From the NCBI GenBank assembly GCA_030533445.1, contig CM060081.1, positions 40,017,611-40,081,610 on the forward strand: DNA of 64,000 bases, written 5' to 3'. The translations under genes and the position numbers were made by a program. This DNA is from Cyprinodon diabolis (lineage: Eukaryota > Chordata > Actinopteri > Cyprinodontiformes > Cyprinodontidae). Of the stretch, positions 1-9,569 are shown one piece after another (the stretch's first letter is position 1; each line of letters begins with the position of its first letter). The notes beneath the pieces were generated by a model. It was not told the DNA's origin. It did no database searches and worked only from the letters and a program-made list of their open reading frames with translations.

Positions 1-447
1 ATATATGCAGGAGGATACAAGATCATACATATAGAAAAATACAATTATGTATGTTATTCCAAACGTTAACTATCAACCTTTGATTTTGGTGCAGTATTGT
101 ACCAGTTAATTTTGTTTTAACTGAGAGTGCTACTGTTTAGTTTTTCCTCAAGAGAAAGGTGCCTATAGAGGTCAGGTCAGGAGTATGAGCTGAGCTTAAA
201 GCAACAACAAACTGCAGATCTCTGCAGATTTCACTCTGGCTCCACCTGTTTAGCTAAACAGCACTAACTGGGTCAAACATTGCAAACTTGTATGGCAAAA
301 AAATGTAAAATAAACAACTTATGTAAGAATGACGCTCTGGTTTGACAGAAATGGCAGCTTGGATTAGCATTTTTTCAGATGAAAGATACTAATTTATGCA
401 CTGCATCAAGCAGTTTTACATCCTTAATCTGTCATTATGTCACATAC

Positions 448-450
<3 letters not shown>
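1..450. other. Intergenic DNA, nothing recognised
   Basis: AT-rich unique-looking sequence. No coding frame resembling a known protein, no terminal inverted repeats and no RNA gene could be seen on either strand. Confidence 0.5.

Positions 451-504
<54 letters not shown>
451..504. repeat. (TA)n microsatellite
   Basis: About 27 uninterrupted TA units, followed by T-rich sequence with two T9-type runs. The apparent reading frames through it (alternating Tyr-Ile) are artefacts of the repeat. Confidence 0.97.
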
Positions 505-509
<5 letters not shown>

Positions 510-1471
510 TTTTTTCTATTTTTTTTTTCTATTTTCACTTTTGAGATAGGTAAGCAAACCATGATGCAACATATGGTCGCTGTGTGGCTATTTAAAAAAA
601 ACCTGATCAGACATATTTTTGTCTCTCTGATGTAGGTTTTATTCCAAAGGTGTGAATGCGATCCTGTTTTTACAGGTAACTCCACCTGCTGGTCCAAATT
701 GCTCTTCTATCAGATTCCAAAACACCTACAGAAACTGTTTGCTGAGGGCTTATACATGTCTGAACGGGCCGCAGTGCCACAGTATTAGCCACAGTTTTGC
801 TATTTGCAGGCAGACCTACCAGACTGAATTACAAGAGGTACAAGTTAGTCCGGTAAGAATTTGGTCTATAATAAACTGGCCCAATCACAGTTGCATTATG
901 GGAGGTGGGCCGATAATGCTAATTTCTGTAACCATTAGACTCAAGATTGCAGTAGCAATGGATTAATATTTAAATGGTGCCTTTAATTATGTCCCTAAAG
1001 AGTTGTTTTGTATTAAAATTTCAATGACTGGCTTCTGTAAGAGCTTTTTTTTTCTAGAAGGCACTTTTGCATCACATTATCTTATTGGTTTTAGAATTGT
1101 TTTCACTGACTCCAATAGTCTCACCTTTAAAATTGGGCAACTCTACTCACTCTTTTCCATACTGCTGATGTGTACACAGTGTAAATAAGTCAGGTTGGCC
1201 AGTCTACCTACCTATTTAACTAAATTAAAACACTCAATCTTACAAAACATCTTACTTTTGGGGAATGAGAGAAGAGCTAATGAAAAATGAAGCCATTTAC
1301 TATAAATCTGTTTGACTGAAGTGAAACTGAAAGGGCAGATGGTTGTAATTAGTAGATCTCTGTGTGTCCGCAGACAAGCTGAAATGACCATTTAAGCCAA
1401 GCCTGTCTCAAATTTGAGAGCTTGACTGTCAACAGGAATTGAGTGAAAAATGAATGAAAAAGGAATAGGTA
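505..1471. other. Intergenic DNA, nothing recognised
   Basis: No gene or repeat family recognised. Short open frames (for example 652-966 +) have no recognisable domain and lie in AT-rich sequence. Confidence 0.45.
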
Positions 1472-1479
1472 GTGTCTAT
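1472..1479. repeat. hAT target-site duplication, left copy
   Basis: The 8-mer GTGTCTAT is repeated exactly at 2305-2312 on the far side of the element. Eight bases is the hAT duplication length, and T at position 2 with A at position 7 fits the hAT preference nTnnnnAn. Confidence 0.9.
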
Positions 1480-2304
1480 TAGGAATGGGACGATTTATGA
1501 AAACCGTCCGAACCGTTCGGTTCGACTTTCTCGGTTCGGTTCGCGTGTGTTTTGTTCGGTTCATGCGCTGCTCCTTTTTCTCATAGGCGAAGCGTTTACA
1601 CTCCAGAGCAGAAGGTGGCGGTACTGCGGCCAAAGCCAACCACCAGTAGTAAACAAGAAGAAGAAGAAGCGAAGCAGCTTAGCCGGGTGTAGCAGGGGAA
1701 AAAAATCAGTTGTTGTGGAGAATTGTGTCGGAATGGCGAGTTGGAAAGAACAGGAGTTGGAAGACGCGCCAGCAGCACTTTATAGGTCTGCTGTATGGGA
1801 CCGCTTTGCATTTAGAGTGACCTACGATGACGTCGGAAAGAAAGTTGTGGATAAAAGTGCAACAGTGTGCGAGCATTGTGCAACACATTTTGTTTATGCT
1901 AACAGCAACATGACCAACATGTCATGCTAACCCCGAAATCCCTCATACTCCGTCAGCAACCCCCGCTCCACCCCGCTGCGCTCCAGACCGGCTGCTCAAA
2001 GCAAAGCCTACAGCCTCCACTGTGGCTCCCGTCCGCTACCCTCTGAGTCCCTTGGAGATGGTAGAGAGCATGCACGAGATGATTAAATTCAAAGCAGCAA
2101 AACATACGGAAATGATCCAGGGTTTCCGCGGATCATTTAAAATAATTACAATCCATTATTTTTTGGGGGATTTTTTCATTAATTTCATAAATTTTTATGG
2201 GATTTCGGTGTAACAATCAACATATACCGAACCGAACCGAAAACCGTGACCACGAAACCGTGAATCGAACCGAACCGTGGATTGTGTGAACCGTTCCACC
2301 CCTA
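1480..2304 (+). mobile_element. Non-autonomous hAT element with BED-finger coding remnant
   Basis: 825-bp element flanked by a perfect 8-bp duplication (1472-1479 and 2305-2312). The ends form short imperfect inverted repeats: the left begins TAGGAATGGGACGA and the reverse complement of the right begins TAGGGGTGGAACGG. Both subterminal regions carry several copies of the motif CGGTTCG or GGTTCG, in opposite orientation at the two ends, as expected of transposase-binding sites. The interior keeps the start of a coding frame for a BED zinc finger (1733-1930), a CT-rich low-similarity stretch, and a second short coding-like block near 2020-2140, but the catalytic part of a hAT transposase is absent. 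It is therefore a deletion derivative that would need transposase in trans. Family assignment to hAT is strong; the subfamily is not determined. Confidence 0.9.
1733..1930 (+). pseudogene. Truncated hAT transposase N-terminus (BED zinc finger)
   Basis: Frame of 65 codons starting at an ATG inside the hAT element. It resembles the start of ZBED/hAT proteins: an acidic opening, an aromatic block (VWDRFAFRV), then a CEHC pair that would be the first two zinc ligands of a BED finger, then NSNMTNM where the family has a threonine-asparagine linker before the His ligands. A TAA stop arrives where the HxxxH/C half of the finger should be, so the finger is incomplete. The following bases look like a continuation in a shifted frame (His/Pro-rich), suggesting a small indel rather than a designed stop. 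The choice of ATG follows from its position just before the conserved block. Probably not functional. Confidence 0.7.
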
Positions 2305-2312
2305 GTGTCTAT
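2305..2312. repeat. hAT target-site duplication, right copy
   Basis: Second copy of GTGTCTAT, identical to 1472-1479. Confidence 0.9.
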
Positions 2313-2925
2313 GTGTGGTATCAGTTAAGGCTGTCCATTTCTGGGGCTTAGTTTAAAGATTGGGTGTTTAGACATACACAAGGTTTATGCTTTATACCCG
2401 AAACCTGAGGTGCAAAAATAATGAGATTAGCCTGAAATGTCCATATGACCACACCAATGTCACGACTGGTATATGTTTCAATAGCTACTGGCCAGCTGGC
2501 AACACATAAGGCCTGATTTTCTAAAATTCAAAATAAGAAGCATTAATTTGCATATGCAATAAGGGGGCATGTCACCAGTGATCTACAAAGATTGCTGCAA
2601 AAATTTTAAAATCCTGCAGACCAACTTAATTTTGCCCTATTAAAATGAATAGACTGCTTATTTTACTGGCAGTTTGAGAGTGGCCATAAAAGAAAGATGA
2701 GGTTCAAAGTCATGCAAGTGGCAAATACTTCTAATTTTTTCTTGTCAAGTTAGCATAGGTTGATGGATTGTTTTTTTCATTCATTAGGAATTTTACTGTC
2801 TGGCCCCAGGCTTTTTCTATGAAAATCTGCTATGTGAAATTTGAGATCTTAATATGGAGACTGCGGCGGCATCTAGCCAATCTTCTTTTTCTGGAAAAAC
2901 TTTGTCAATCCGCACAACCTTGGTA
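2313..2925. other. Intergenic DNA, nothing recognised
   Basis: No gene seen. A 12-bp perfect palindrome TTGCATATGCAA lies at 2548-2559; it resembles a palindromic POU/Oct site but may be chance. Confidence 0.4.
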
Positions 2926-3400
2926 GTTAAAGGAATAGTACACCCAAAACATGATTAGCCTTCATTTTCTACTCACCCCCATGCTGAACAACACTCTGGA
3001 GTACTTTTTTGATATCTCAAATGCATCTGGAGATCTGGGAGGCTTCTTACTGTCTGCTGACATTCAAATAATGGAGGTCTATGGTGCCCGAGGCAGAAAG
3101 GTCCATAAAAGTCCACAAAAAACGTGTCAATATTCCTCCATACTGCTCGTCCGATGTATTCCAAGTGTCCTGAGTGGGTAGCGTCCATAATTTACTCGAA
3201 ACGAAGTCATTTAGAATGTTTTTAGAGCATAAACAGTAGTGTTTGGATGTTGTTGTTGTTGTTAGGATTTCCTAAAAGCGCGCGCCTGCGAGTTCACGAG
3301 CCTACGGAAACCGCGGCAGACCAAACCAGATGAAAGTGCGCATTCAGCTCGGCAAAGAACTCGTGCTCTTCCTCAACACTGAAGTCCTCAGACATTTTTC
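2926..3400 (+). mobile_element. Fish interspersed repeat, MITE-like fragment
   Basis: Begins GTTAAAGGAATAGTACACCC, close to the common fish repeat end in which GTTAAAGG-ATAGT-CACCC precedes a stretch about thinking in 'CTCACCC'. The matching inverted end was not found, so this is a fragment. It is more GC-rich than its surroundings between 3280 and 3370 (runs of CG). Open frames at 2951-3181 (+) and 2973-3188 (-) have no recognised domain and are treated as chance frames in the repeat. Class is unknown to me; a DNA transposon is most likely. Confidence 0.4.
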
Positions 3401-3577
3401 TTTCGTTGTTTCTTACGTCATTTATAAAGGTTTATTGCAAGAATCCTACAAATATCCAGAATGTGCTCAATGTCACCACACATTCAATTCATTCTGAAAA
3501 ATGTCGATGGAAAAAGCCTGTCTGTGCTTTCTGTGTGCAAACATGATTTATGTATTTGCCTTCCCCCCCATAGAGAT

Positions 3578-3680
3578 ATACAGAGACCAAGATCCATAGA
3601 ACATCTCTGGAGAGACCTGAACACAGATGTGATATGACATCTTGACCGAGTTTGGAAAAATGGGGAAAGAGCTCTAATGA
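3578..3680 (+). pseudogene. Tc1/mariner transposase C-terminal scrap
   Basis: With one missing base restored in the frame, the bases around 3584-3645 read like the motif around PIEHLWRDL of Tc1-like transposases, the block that holds the last acidic residue of the DDE triad. The rest of the element was not recognised on either side. Old and non-functional. Confidence 0.5.
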
Positions 3681-4856
3681 ATAGAAAAAAAATAAAAAAA
3701 ACTCTATTCTAATATGCTATCTCTATTGTTGCTTTACAGCTAACTTATCGTATGGAAAAAAAAAGATCACAAAAATTCAAGCTTGAGTTTTATATAAATA
3801 AATACTGCCAATAGTCAAAATGTCAATAGTCCAGAAAGATGGCAAAAAGTCTCCTTTGTGTAAATATCTTTAGACTAAAAAATTACTGCCCTTGCTCTGT
3901 TTGAATGAATCTTTCTATGCTAGAGCACAATACACACAAAAATATATAGAAAAGCTGTCTAAACATTCACATTTCCCCAGGCAATAGTCAGCAAACCTCT
4001 GACAGGAACAAAGAATGTTATATTTGCCCTAAAGGAATAAGGAGCTATTACACATTTATAGAGTTCATCCCAACTGGGAGCCGCAAAGCAGGACACAAAA
4101 ACATTAAATATTTACCATCTGTGCACCTAACCACATCCCTGACCGCACTGCAAGGGCAGCACATCCATTCTCTGTAGCGCGAAATGATGAAATATTATTT
4201 TTTTTATTTCCTGTTGTTTACTTTTGAGCAAAATAATAAAAAAAATAGAAAAAATCGTATTTTTTTTATTTAGTTCACCTTTTCATGTTTCTTTTATTTT
4301 GTTGAGGAAGGAGCTATTCCTCCCTTGAGGGGAGTGACTTTCATTCTATTAAGTTACTCAAAGCCCGGGAAGCAGTTTTAGACCCCTGTTTGATAAATTT
4401 GTTATTCAAGAATAGTAAAGAATCTACTTCAAATTTTTCTTTTCATAAAATAGTGCCCAACATAGAAATCACTTTCTGGGTTAAGTAAGTACATTTTAAT
4501 AGAAATAGTAAGTTATCTTGCAGAGACACCTGCTATGTAAACAAATGCAACAAATAATAATAATAATTATTAATAATAATTATTTCTCTTTACCATAAAT
4601 TACAATGGCAAAACCATCCAGGACGCTAACGTTGTAAAAGTAGCTCATCAAAGAGAGGCAGGTTGTAGCAGGAATTCTGGAGACTATACTTGTCTGCCAT
4701 CACCCAGCTTCTGCAGATCTAACATGCTATAAATTTCAAAATTCCTCTCCAGGCAATGATAACAGAGGAACATGGGGGAGCTTTTGAATAAAAAAAGACA
4801 AAGAGGAAAGAAGTGGGAAAAAAATGTTGTAACGATTTCTGTGAGATGTGGGTTTG

Positions 4857-4861
<5 letters not shown>
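3681..4861. other. AT-rich intergenic DNA, nothing recognised
   Basis: Contains many A and T runs (for example 4190-4275) and an imperfect TAA/TTA palindromic run at about 4551-4586. No gene recognised. Confidence 0.45.
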
Positions 4862-4952
<91 letters not shown>

Positions 4953-4966
4953 TGTATATATATATA
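4862..4966. repeat. (TA)n microsatellite, long
   Basis: About 45 pure TA units to 4951, a CTG interruption, then about six further units. Frames on both strands across it are repeat artefacts. Confidence 0.97.
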
Positions 4967-5444
4967 AATCATGAATCCTAACACCCTGTGTTACTGAAAA
5001 ATCCCAGCAAGACTTGCACAGGGTTTAAACCAAGAGCGAGAACCCATTAGACAAAAAACAAAGTAAAACAAGGGAAGCAAAATACTAAGCTTATTTTTCA
5101 TGTAACAACGGCTGACTCTAACGGGAGGAGAAAAGTCTGCCTGTGGGCCACATCCTGGATTTAATGACTTTCCACACACAAACGCTGCAGATACTCAGTG
5201 AGGGTTGGACTTTGACTCATCCACTCCAGAGGGTCAGCAGCAAACTCAGAGATCTTTAATTTTTCATCAATACAGTCTTTCACTGAACATTGAACTGCAT
5301 GACGCAGTCTTGTTTTTTGGAAGTCTGGCTCATATTTTGTTGTACCTTCAAAAGTATTCTCAATTCAAGCATGATCAAAGAATTTGATGTGCACAGTTAA
5401 AGGTATAATGTTAGTGATGTGTCATTAGTTCAGATTAGTTAAGT
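4967..5444. other. Intergenic DNA, nothing recognised
   Basis: No recognised gene or repeat family. Short open frames (4991-5179 -, 5205-5387 +) lack any known motif. Confidence 0.4.
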
Positions 5445-5449
5445 TAAAT
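5445..5449. repeat. Target-site duplication of solo LTR, left
   Basis: TAAAT, repeated at 6154-6158. Confidence 0.8.
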
Positions 5450-6153
5450 TGTCACGATCTTGGTACTGTTGACTGGCTGGAGTACTCATTTGATTCACCT
5501 GCCTAACCCTGGCCGTTTTCTCCTTACCGTTTATCTTATCCAGCTGCTCCTGCTTCTATTTAACAAGCCCTCTAACCAGTCATCAGGACCAGATTATTCT
5601 CAAGCCACAGTGATGAGAATATTCCAGCGTTACCTTAGTGTTTTCTGATTACCTGATCCAGACCTGTTCTACCTCTCCACCACTGAGCCTGCCTTTTCCC
5701 CTTCTGATCTGTTTTCCGGACCTGTCTTTGGACTTCTGCTGGACTCTGCCTGTTTGCTGAACTTGGAGCTGCTTCTTTTCCCCATTGTGGATTTCCCTTT
5801 GGAACCTCTTTGGACTTCTGCTCTCTTGGTTCTAAATCCTGAGCACACACTCAACACCGGCTTTAGCTTCACCCTCTAGATTACCCTGCCTTCCTTCGTC
5901 TGCTTGGATCTGATCTCCTGCAGGTTACACAGTCTTCAAGGCCTCAGCTTCTGGAACACTCTGGGCAGCGTTCGGCACCAACCCGCTGGAATCCACCTCT
6001 TCCTCTGGGCATGGCATGAACTTTAAGATCAGAAGTTCCAGCCTTAGACGTCCTTGCTGTTACTCCAGATGCACCGTTTTAAAGAAAAAATGCTTTTTTA
6101 AGAATTCTGTCTGTTTCCCTTGAATACTGGGTCCTCTGTTCCGAGCCCTTACA
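5450..6153 (+). mobile_element. Solo LTR, gypsy-like
   Basis: 704-bp block that starts TGTCACGATC and ends CCCTTACA (5'-TG...CA-3') and is flanked by the 5-bp duplication TAAAT. There is no internal region and no second LTR nearby, so it is most simply a solo LTR left by recombination between two LTRs. The interior is C/T-rich on the plus strand, as in the LTRs of elements A and C, but it is a different family. It shares ancestry with the decayed block starting at 7449: both have a CAGATTATTC block and a GAGAATA block at matching positions, and similar 3' ends. Open frames on the minus strand (5635-5872) are chance frames in a C/T-rich LTR. Confidence 0.75.
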
Positions 6154-6158
6154 TAAAT
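6154..6158. repeat. Target-site duplication of solo LTR, right
   Basis: TAAAT, identical to 5445-5449. Confidence 0.8.
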
Positions 6159-6749
6159 ATTACACATTTTAAGAATAAAAGATGAGGAAAAGCCTTTTTG
6201 ATACTTTTTTATTTTGAGGTTAAAAATAGAAATGGTAAACTATGAAAATGTTTTCCAGTAATTAATCAGTTTAGAAATCTGACTGATTCAATTGTTAAAC
6301 AAAAAGAAAAAAATATACTTTCTATATTATTATTATTTCTTTAGTTAGGGACATTTTAAGGTGATCTAATGTAGGAATCCATGATGTGAAAGAGGAGACA
6401 CTGCTGTCCTTCATGCAAATAATCACTTTCTTTATGTTGCCTCCTTACAAATGAAACAAAGCATTACATAAGTTTCAAAGTTTTAATGCTTAACTGATGC
6501 TGGCCGTTTTTCAAAATTATTTTATGTTCTACTTCTCCAGCTGGTGATTAAGAATAATTCTCATATTCTAAATGGAGCTTAGATCTTGGCAATATACTAG
6601 CTATAAGTCGCAGATCTTAACATTGAGTCTATAAGTCCCATAATTATCCCTTTTGCCTTAAACCCAGTCCATGATCATACCAGGTTATTACCAAATTATT
6701 ATCTGTAGAAGAAGTAGTGCCCTGCAATGATTGTACCCCTACTGTTCAC
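6159..6749. other. Intergenic DNA, nothing recognised
   Basis: AT-rich, no gene or family recognised. Confidence 0.4.
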
Positions 6750-7059
6750 TAGTGTTGCACCGATGCCATTTTTTGGACCTGATACCGATAAGTTACCTGG
6801 CTGTTTAGTATTGGCCCATATCGATACCATAACGATACCATCTGTTTGAAATTGATGTTGTGTGTATATATATGAAGAACTGCATACTACTTGGACATGA
6901 AATAATTGCCATCATGGCTTTGTCAAGCTGCTGCCTAACTTTGTGAAGTAGGAAAAAGACTAATACAAAGTGAATCCAGTATAACTTTTTATTAAATACC
7001 TTGAATGGGGGACAATAATTGAATAAACTTTTGGCTCTGAAAATGGAATCGGTGCACTA
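6750..7059. mobile_element. hAT-like MITE, decayed
   Basis: The left end reads TAGTGTTGCACCGATGCC and the reverse complement of the right end reads TAGTGCACCGATTCC, an imperfect inverted repeat of the kind seen at fish hAT MITE ends, with GATACCGATA motifs just inside. The 8-bp flanks (6742-6749 and 7060-7067) do not match well, so the right boundary may be wrong: similar motifs (CGGTACTCGCC) continue to about 7090. No coding content. Confidence 0.5.
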
Positions 7060-7448
7060 TTTTCGGTACTCGCCAATACCAATCAACAGAATTTGATTTC
7101 CGAAATTCTAGATCATAGGCTATCATTGCCACTGTCAGCCTTTCAGCACCATGGACAGCAACAGCTCTAGTGAGCTGCAGGTCTATTGGAGTTGACATGT
7201 CATGTTGACATGTTGTTTTCTGCAAACCATTTTTATCTGAGTCACTAAGTAACGCATGTTTTAAAGGACTGAAATGTCTATAAAATACATGATCTGCCAT
7301 TTTAGTGCTTGTTTTGAAAAGCAAAAAAGGATAAGTTAATAACAAAGGCACCGCAAATTGGTTACAAAATTTTAACCTAATGAACAGAACAGAACAGAAC
7401 AGAATATGAACCTTTTTTCTTTGTGTATAAATCATTTATCTGTGAGGC
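7060..7448. other. Intergenic DNA with a short (GAACA)n run
   Basis: A four-unit GAACA repeat lies near 7382-7402. A 147-codon frame on the minus strand (6992-7435) crosses the MITE and has no recognised motif; I take it as chance. Confidence 0.4.
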
Positions 7449-8118
7449 TGTTGTAGTCTTGGCGCTGATGGCTGGCTTAATCATTTACACCTCTCACCTT
7501 TCTAATTGGCTAAGTTGTTCATTACCGTTAATCTAGTCCATCTGGTTTTGCGCTGCTATTTATGGTGCCTGTTTGCCTGCCATCGGGGCCAGATTATTCG
7601 AGCTGTTTGTGAGAATAACTCTGGCAATTGTATATTGTTCTGATTCTCTAAACATGACATGTTTCTGCTTTTGGGACTTTAGGGAGTTTTTGCTTTGTCC
7701 TGTTTTGCTCTGTTGGTTTGATCTGTTCTGGACTGACTGTCCTGGATTCTGCCAGCTTACCGAACTTGGACCTGTCTTATGACCTCGGCTTGGATTCTCC
7801 TCCTTGGCTATTTGATCTTCTGGTCTGATGACCTAGTTTGGCTTTGACTCCTGCTTTGGAGTTCCCCTTACAGACACAATCAGCTCTGCTTATCAATAGG
7901 AACCCTGGGTTCTGCTTCCGCCGCAAGCTGTGGACTAATCTCTCGTTTGGATTCTGCTCCTTCCGCCGGGATCTAACTAAAATGAAGCTCAAGCGGAAGT
8001 TTAATTGAAGACACTCTGGCTTACCTCCATCCAATCAGGAGCTGATCCGCCTCTGATGCGAGCTAATCAGCTTCGAACTACTCCACGACGAAGCTCAATC
8101 AGCATGATGATTCACCTT

Positions 8119-8126
8119 AAAAGCAC
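8119..8126. repeat. Target-site duplication of hAT MITE, left
   Basis: AAAAGCAC, repeated exactly at 8755-8762. Confidence 0.85.
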
Positions 8127-8754
8127 CAGAGATGGCAAAAGTACTCACTTTCCGTACTTGAGTAAAAGTACAGATACTTGTGTTAAAAAATGCTCTGGTA
8201 AAAGTGGAAGTACTGATTAAACTTCTTTACTCAAGTAAAAGTAACAAAGTACAGGCTTGTAAATTTACTTAAAGTATAAAATTAAAAGTAGAAACCACTT
8301 TTTCATGCTGTTGCCTACATTTTAAATGGATGTCTGCCAATAGCACTAGATCTCCGTTGTGTTCATTTTCAATCATCTCGTCGTCCATACTACTATGCTA
8401 ACGCCACCGCCACCAAGCTGCAATGATTTGCCGCGAATGAATACCGCCGAATCTGTCGATTCATCTTGTAGTGGTGCGTCAAATGCAACGTAGATTCCCA
8501 TCCAATTAGATTGAATTTGGTATTGATGATGTGAAAAATAATCACGGTAACATCATTGAAATGATTAAAAACTAAAGTAACAAGCCAATTTTTTAAAATG
8601 TAAGGAGTAGAAAGTACAGATATTTGTGTAAAAATGTAAGGAGTAGAAGTAAAAAGTCGGCATAAAAAGAAGTAGTAAAGTAAAGTAAAAATATCAGAAA
8701 AATCTACTTGAGTACAGTAACGAAGTAGTTGTACTTCGTTACTTCCCATGTCTG
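8127..8754. mobile_element. hAT-like MITE of the AAGTACTTTTACTT type
   Basis: 628-bp element with an exact 8-bp duplication. The left end begins CAGAGATGGCAAAAGTAC; the right end reversed begins CAGACATGGGAAGTAACG. Both subterminal regions are crowded with AGTAC and AAGTAAAAGTA motifs, a layout very common in fish genomes. The interior (about 8300-8560) is unlike the ends and shows no transposase domain. The minus-strand frame 8393-8749 is not recognised and probably fortuitous. Confidence 0.85.
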
Positions 8755-8762
8755 AAAAGCAC
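8755..8762. repeat. Target-site duplication of hAT MITE, right
   Basis: AAAAGCAC, identical to 8119-8126. Confidence 0.85.
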
Positions 8763-8939
8763 CTTCAAATCCTCGTCTCAGCCTGGTATCCAGCAAGCGC
8801 AATCAGCATCCCATGATGTCAGATTTCGATTCAGACGACCAATTCACCCACCTCCATCCCCTTCTCCGCCATCGTAGCTGAGTCATCTTCCATGACATGA
8901 CTTCTACCTCAACCTCATCAGAGAGTATTAATCCCTGTC

Positions 8940-9390
8940 GTCACAACCCCTCGTCTCATTCCAATTGGTCCGGCAGAAGACCACCATGTTGAGCCCGGTT
9001 CTGCCAGAGGTTTCTTCCCAAAGGGGAGTTTTTCCTCTCCACTGTCTCTCCATGCTTGCTCATCATGGACAGTTCATGGTACCTGCATCACCAAGCAGGA
9101 CCTCTATATCCTGAGTCTCGAGTGAAGTCCTGGTGCCAGCTCCCACAATCTTCTGGTCCCACAATACAGCTCAAGCAGATCACCTCGTTAACCAGCTTGG
9201 ACTAAACCACCCCCAGTTTCAGGCCAGGGGGGAACGTCCCTATTCTCATTCATCTACTTATGCATGTTAAAGCATAATTCAGCATTAATGTTCCTGCCGA
9301 GGTCTGAGCGCCAAAGACTATACTATCATATCAATAAAATTCTTCTAATTATCTTTGAGTTTTTCAGATTGAGCTCAGGTTAGAGACATT
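8940..9390 (+). repeat. Fish SINE-like interspersed repeat, copy 1
   Basis: The core (about 8993-9060) reads GGTTCTGCCAGAGGTTTC followed by a GGGAGTTTTTCC block and CTCCACTGTC, a very common teleost repeat. Its reverse complement recurs near 52783-52845. The tail (about 9255-9365), with GAGGTCTGAGCGCCAAAGAC and a following TATCAATA, recurs at about 58310-58405. Class not certain. Confidence 0.6.
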
Positions 9391-9569
9391 TGCTCATAGT
9401 CGTGCCGGTCCTTTATTCTAAGTCACTAACCTGAGTTTCTATTTCTACAGAGTATTCTGTGTATTCACCCCATCTGACGAGCAGCCACACATTTATAAAT
9501 AAATAAACTCTTGAAATTACTCTGATCTGTTTGCTGCAATATTGGTTTCTTAGTTTCTAGCCCCTGACA

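Larger units (their letters stand above)
7449..9569 (+). mobile_element. Decayed LTR-like block with nested insertions
   Basis: The left part (7449-8118) aligns by eye with the solo LTR at 5450: TGTTGTAGTCTTGG at the start, a CAGATTATTC block, then C/T-rich sequence. The right end (about 9500-9569) resembles the end of the same LTR and finishes CCCCTGACA. The 5-mers outside are GAGGC (7444-7448) and GAGAC (9570-9574), four of five matching. If correct, this is one old solo LTR enlarged by a hAT MITE (8127-8754) and a SINE-like repeat (about 8940-9390). The alternative is two unrelated fragments. The whole-block reading is an inference and should be checked by alignment. Confidence 0.4.

Noticed and set aside
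396..697. Open frames with alternating Tyr-Ile across 451-504, and the same at 4736-4984
   Set aside because: Pure products of (TA)n translation on both strands.
1472..1930. The full 152-codon frame in the hAT element as a protein
   Set aside because: The first 87 codons are subterminal repeat DNA (CGGTTCG arrays); only the part from the ATG at 1733 resembles a protein.
2548..2559. 12-bp palindrome TTGCATATGCAA as an Oct-dimer site
   Set aside because: A single short AT-rich palindrome is likely by chance in 64 kb; noted only in the region entry.
4551..4586. TAA/TTA palindromic run as a functional hairpin
   Set aside because: Simple-sequence slippage of a trinucleotide explains it.
6992..7435. 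147-codon minus-strand frame as a gene
   Set aside because: It begins in intergenic DNA and ends inside a hAT-like MITE, with no domain.
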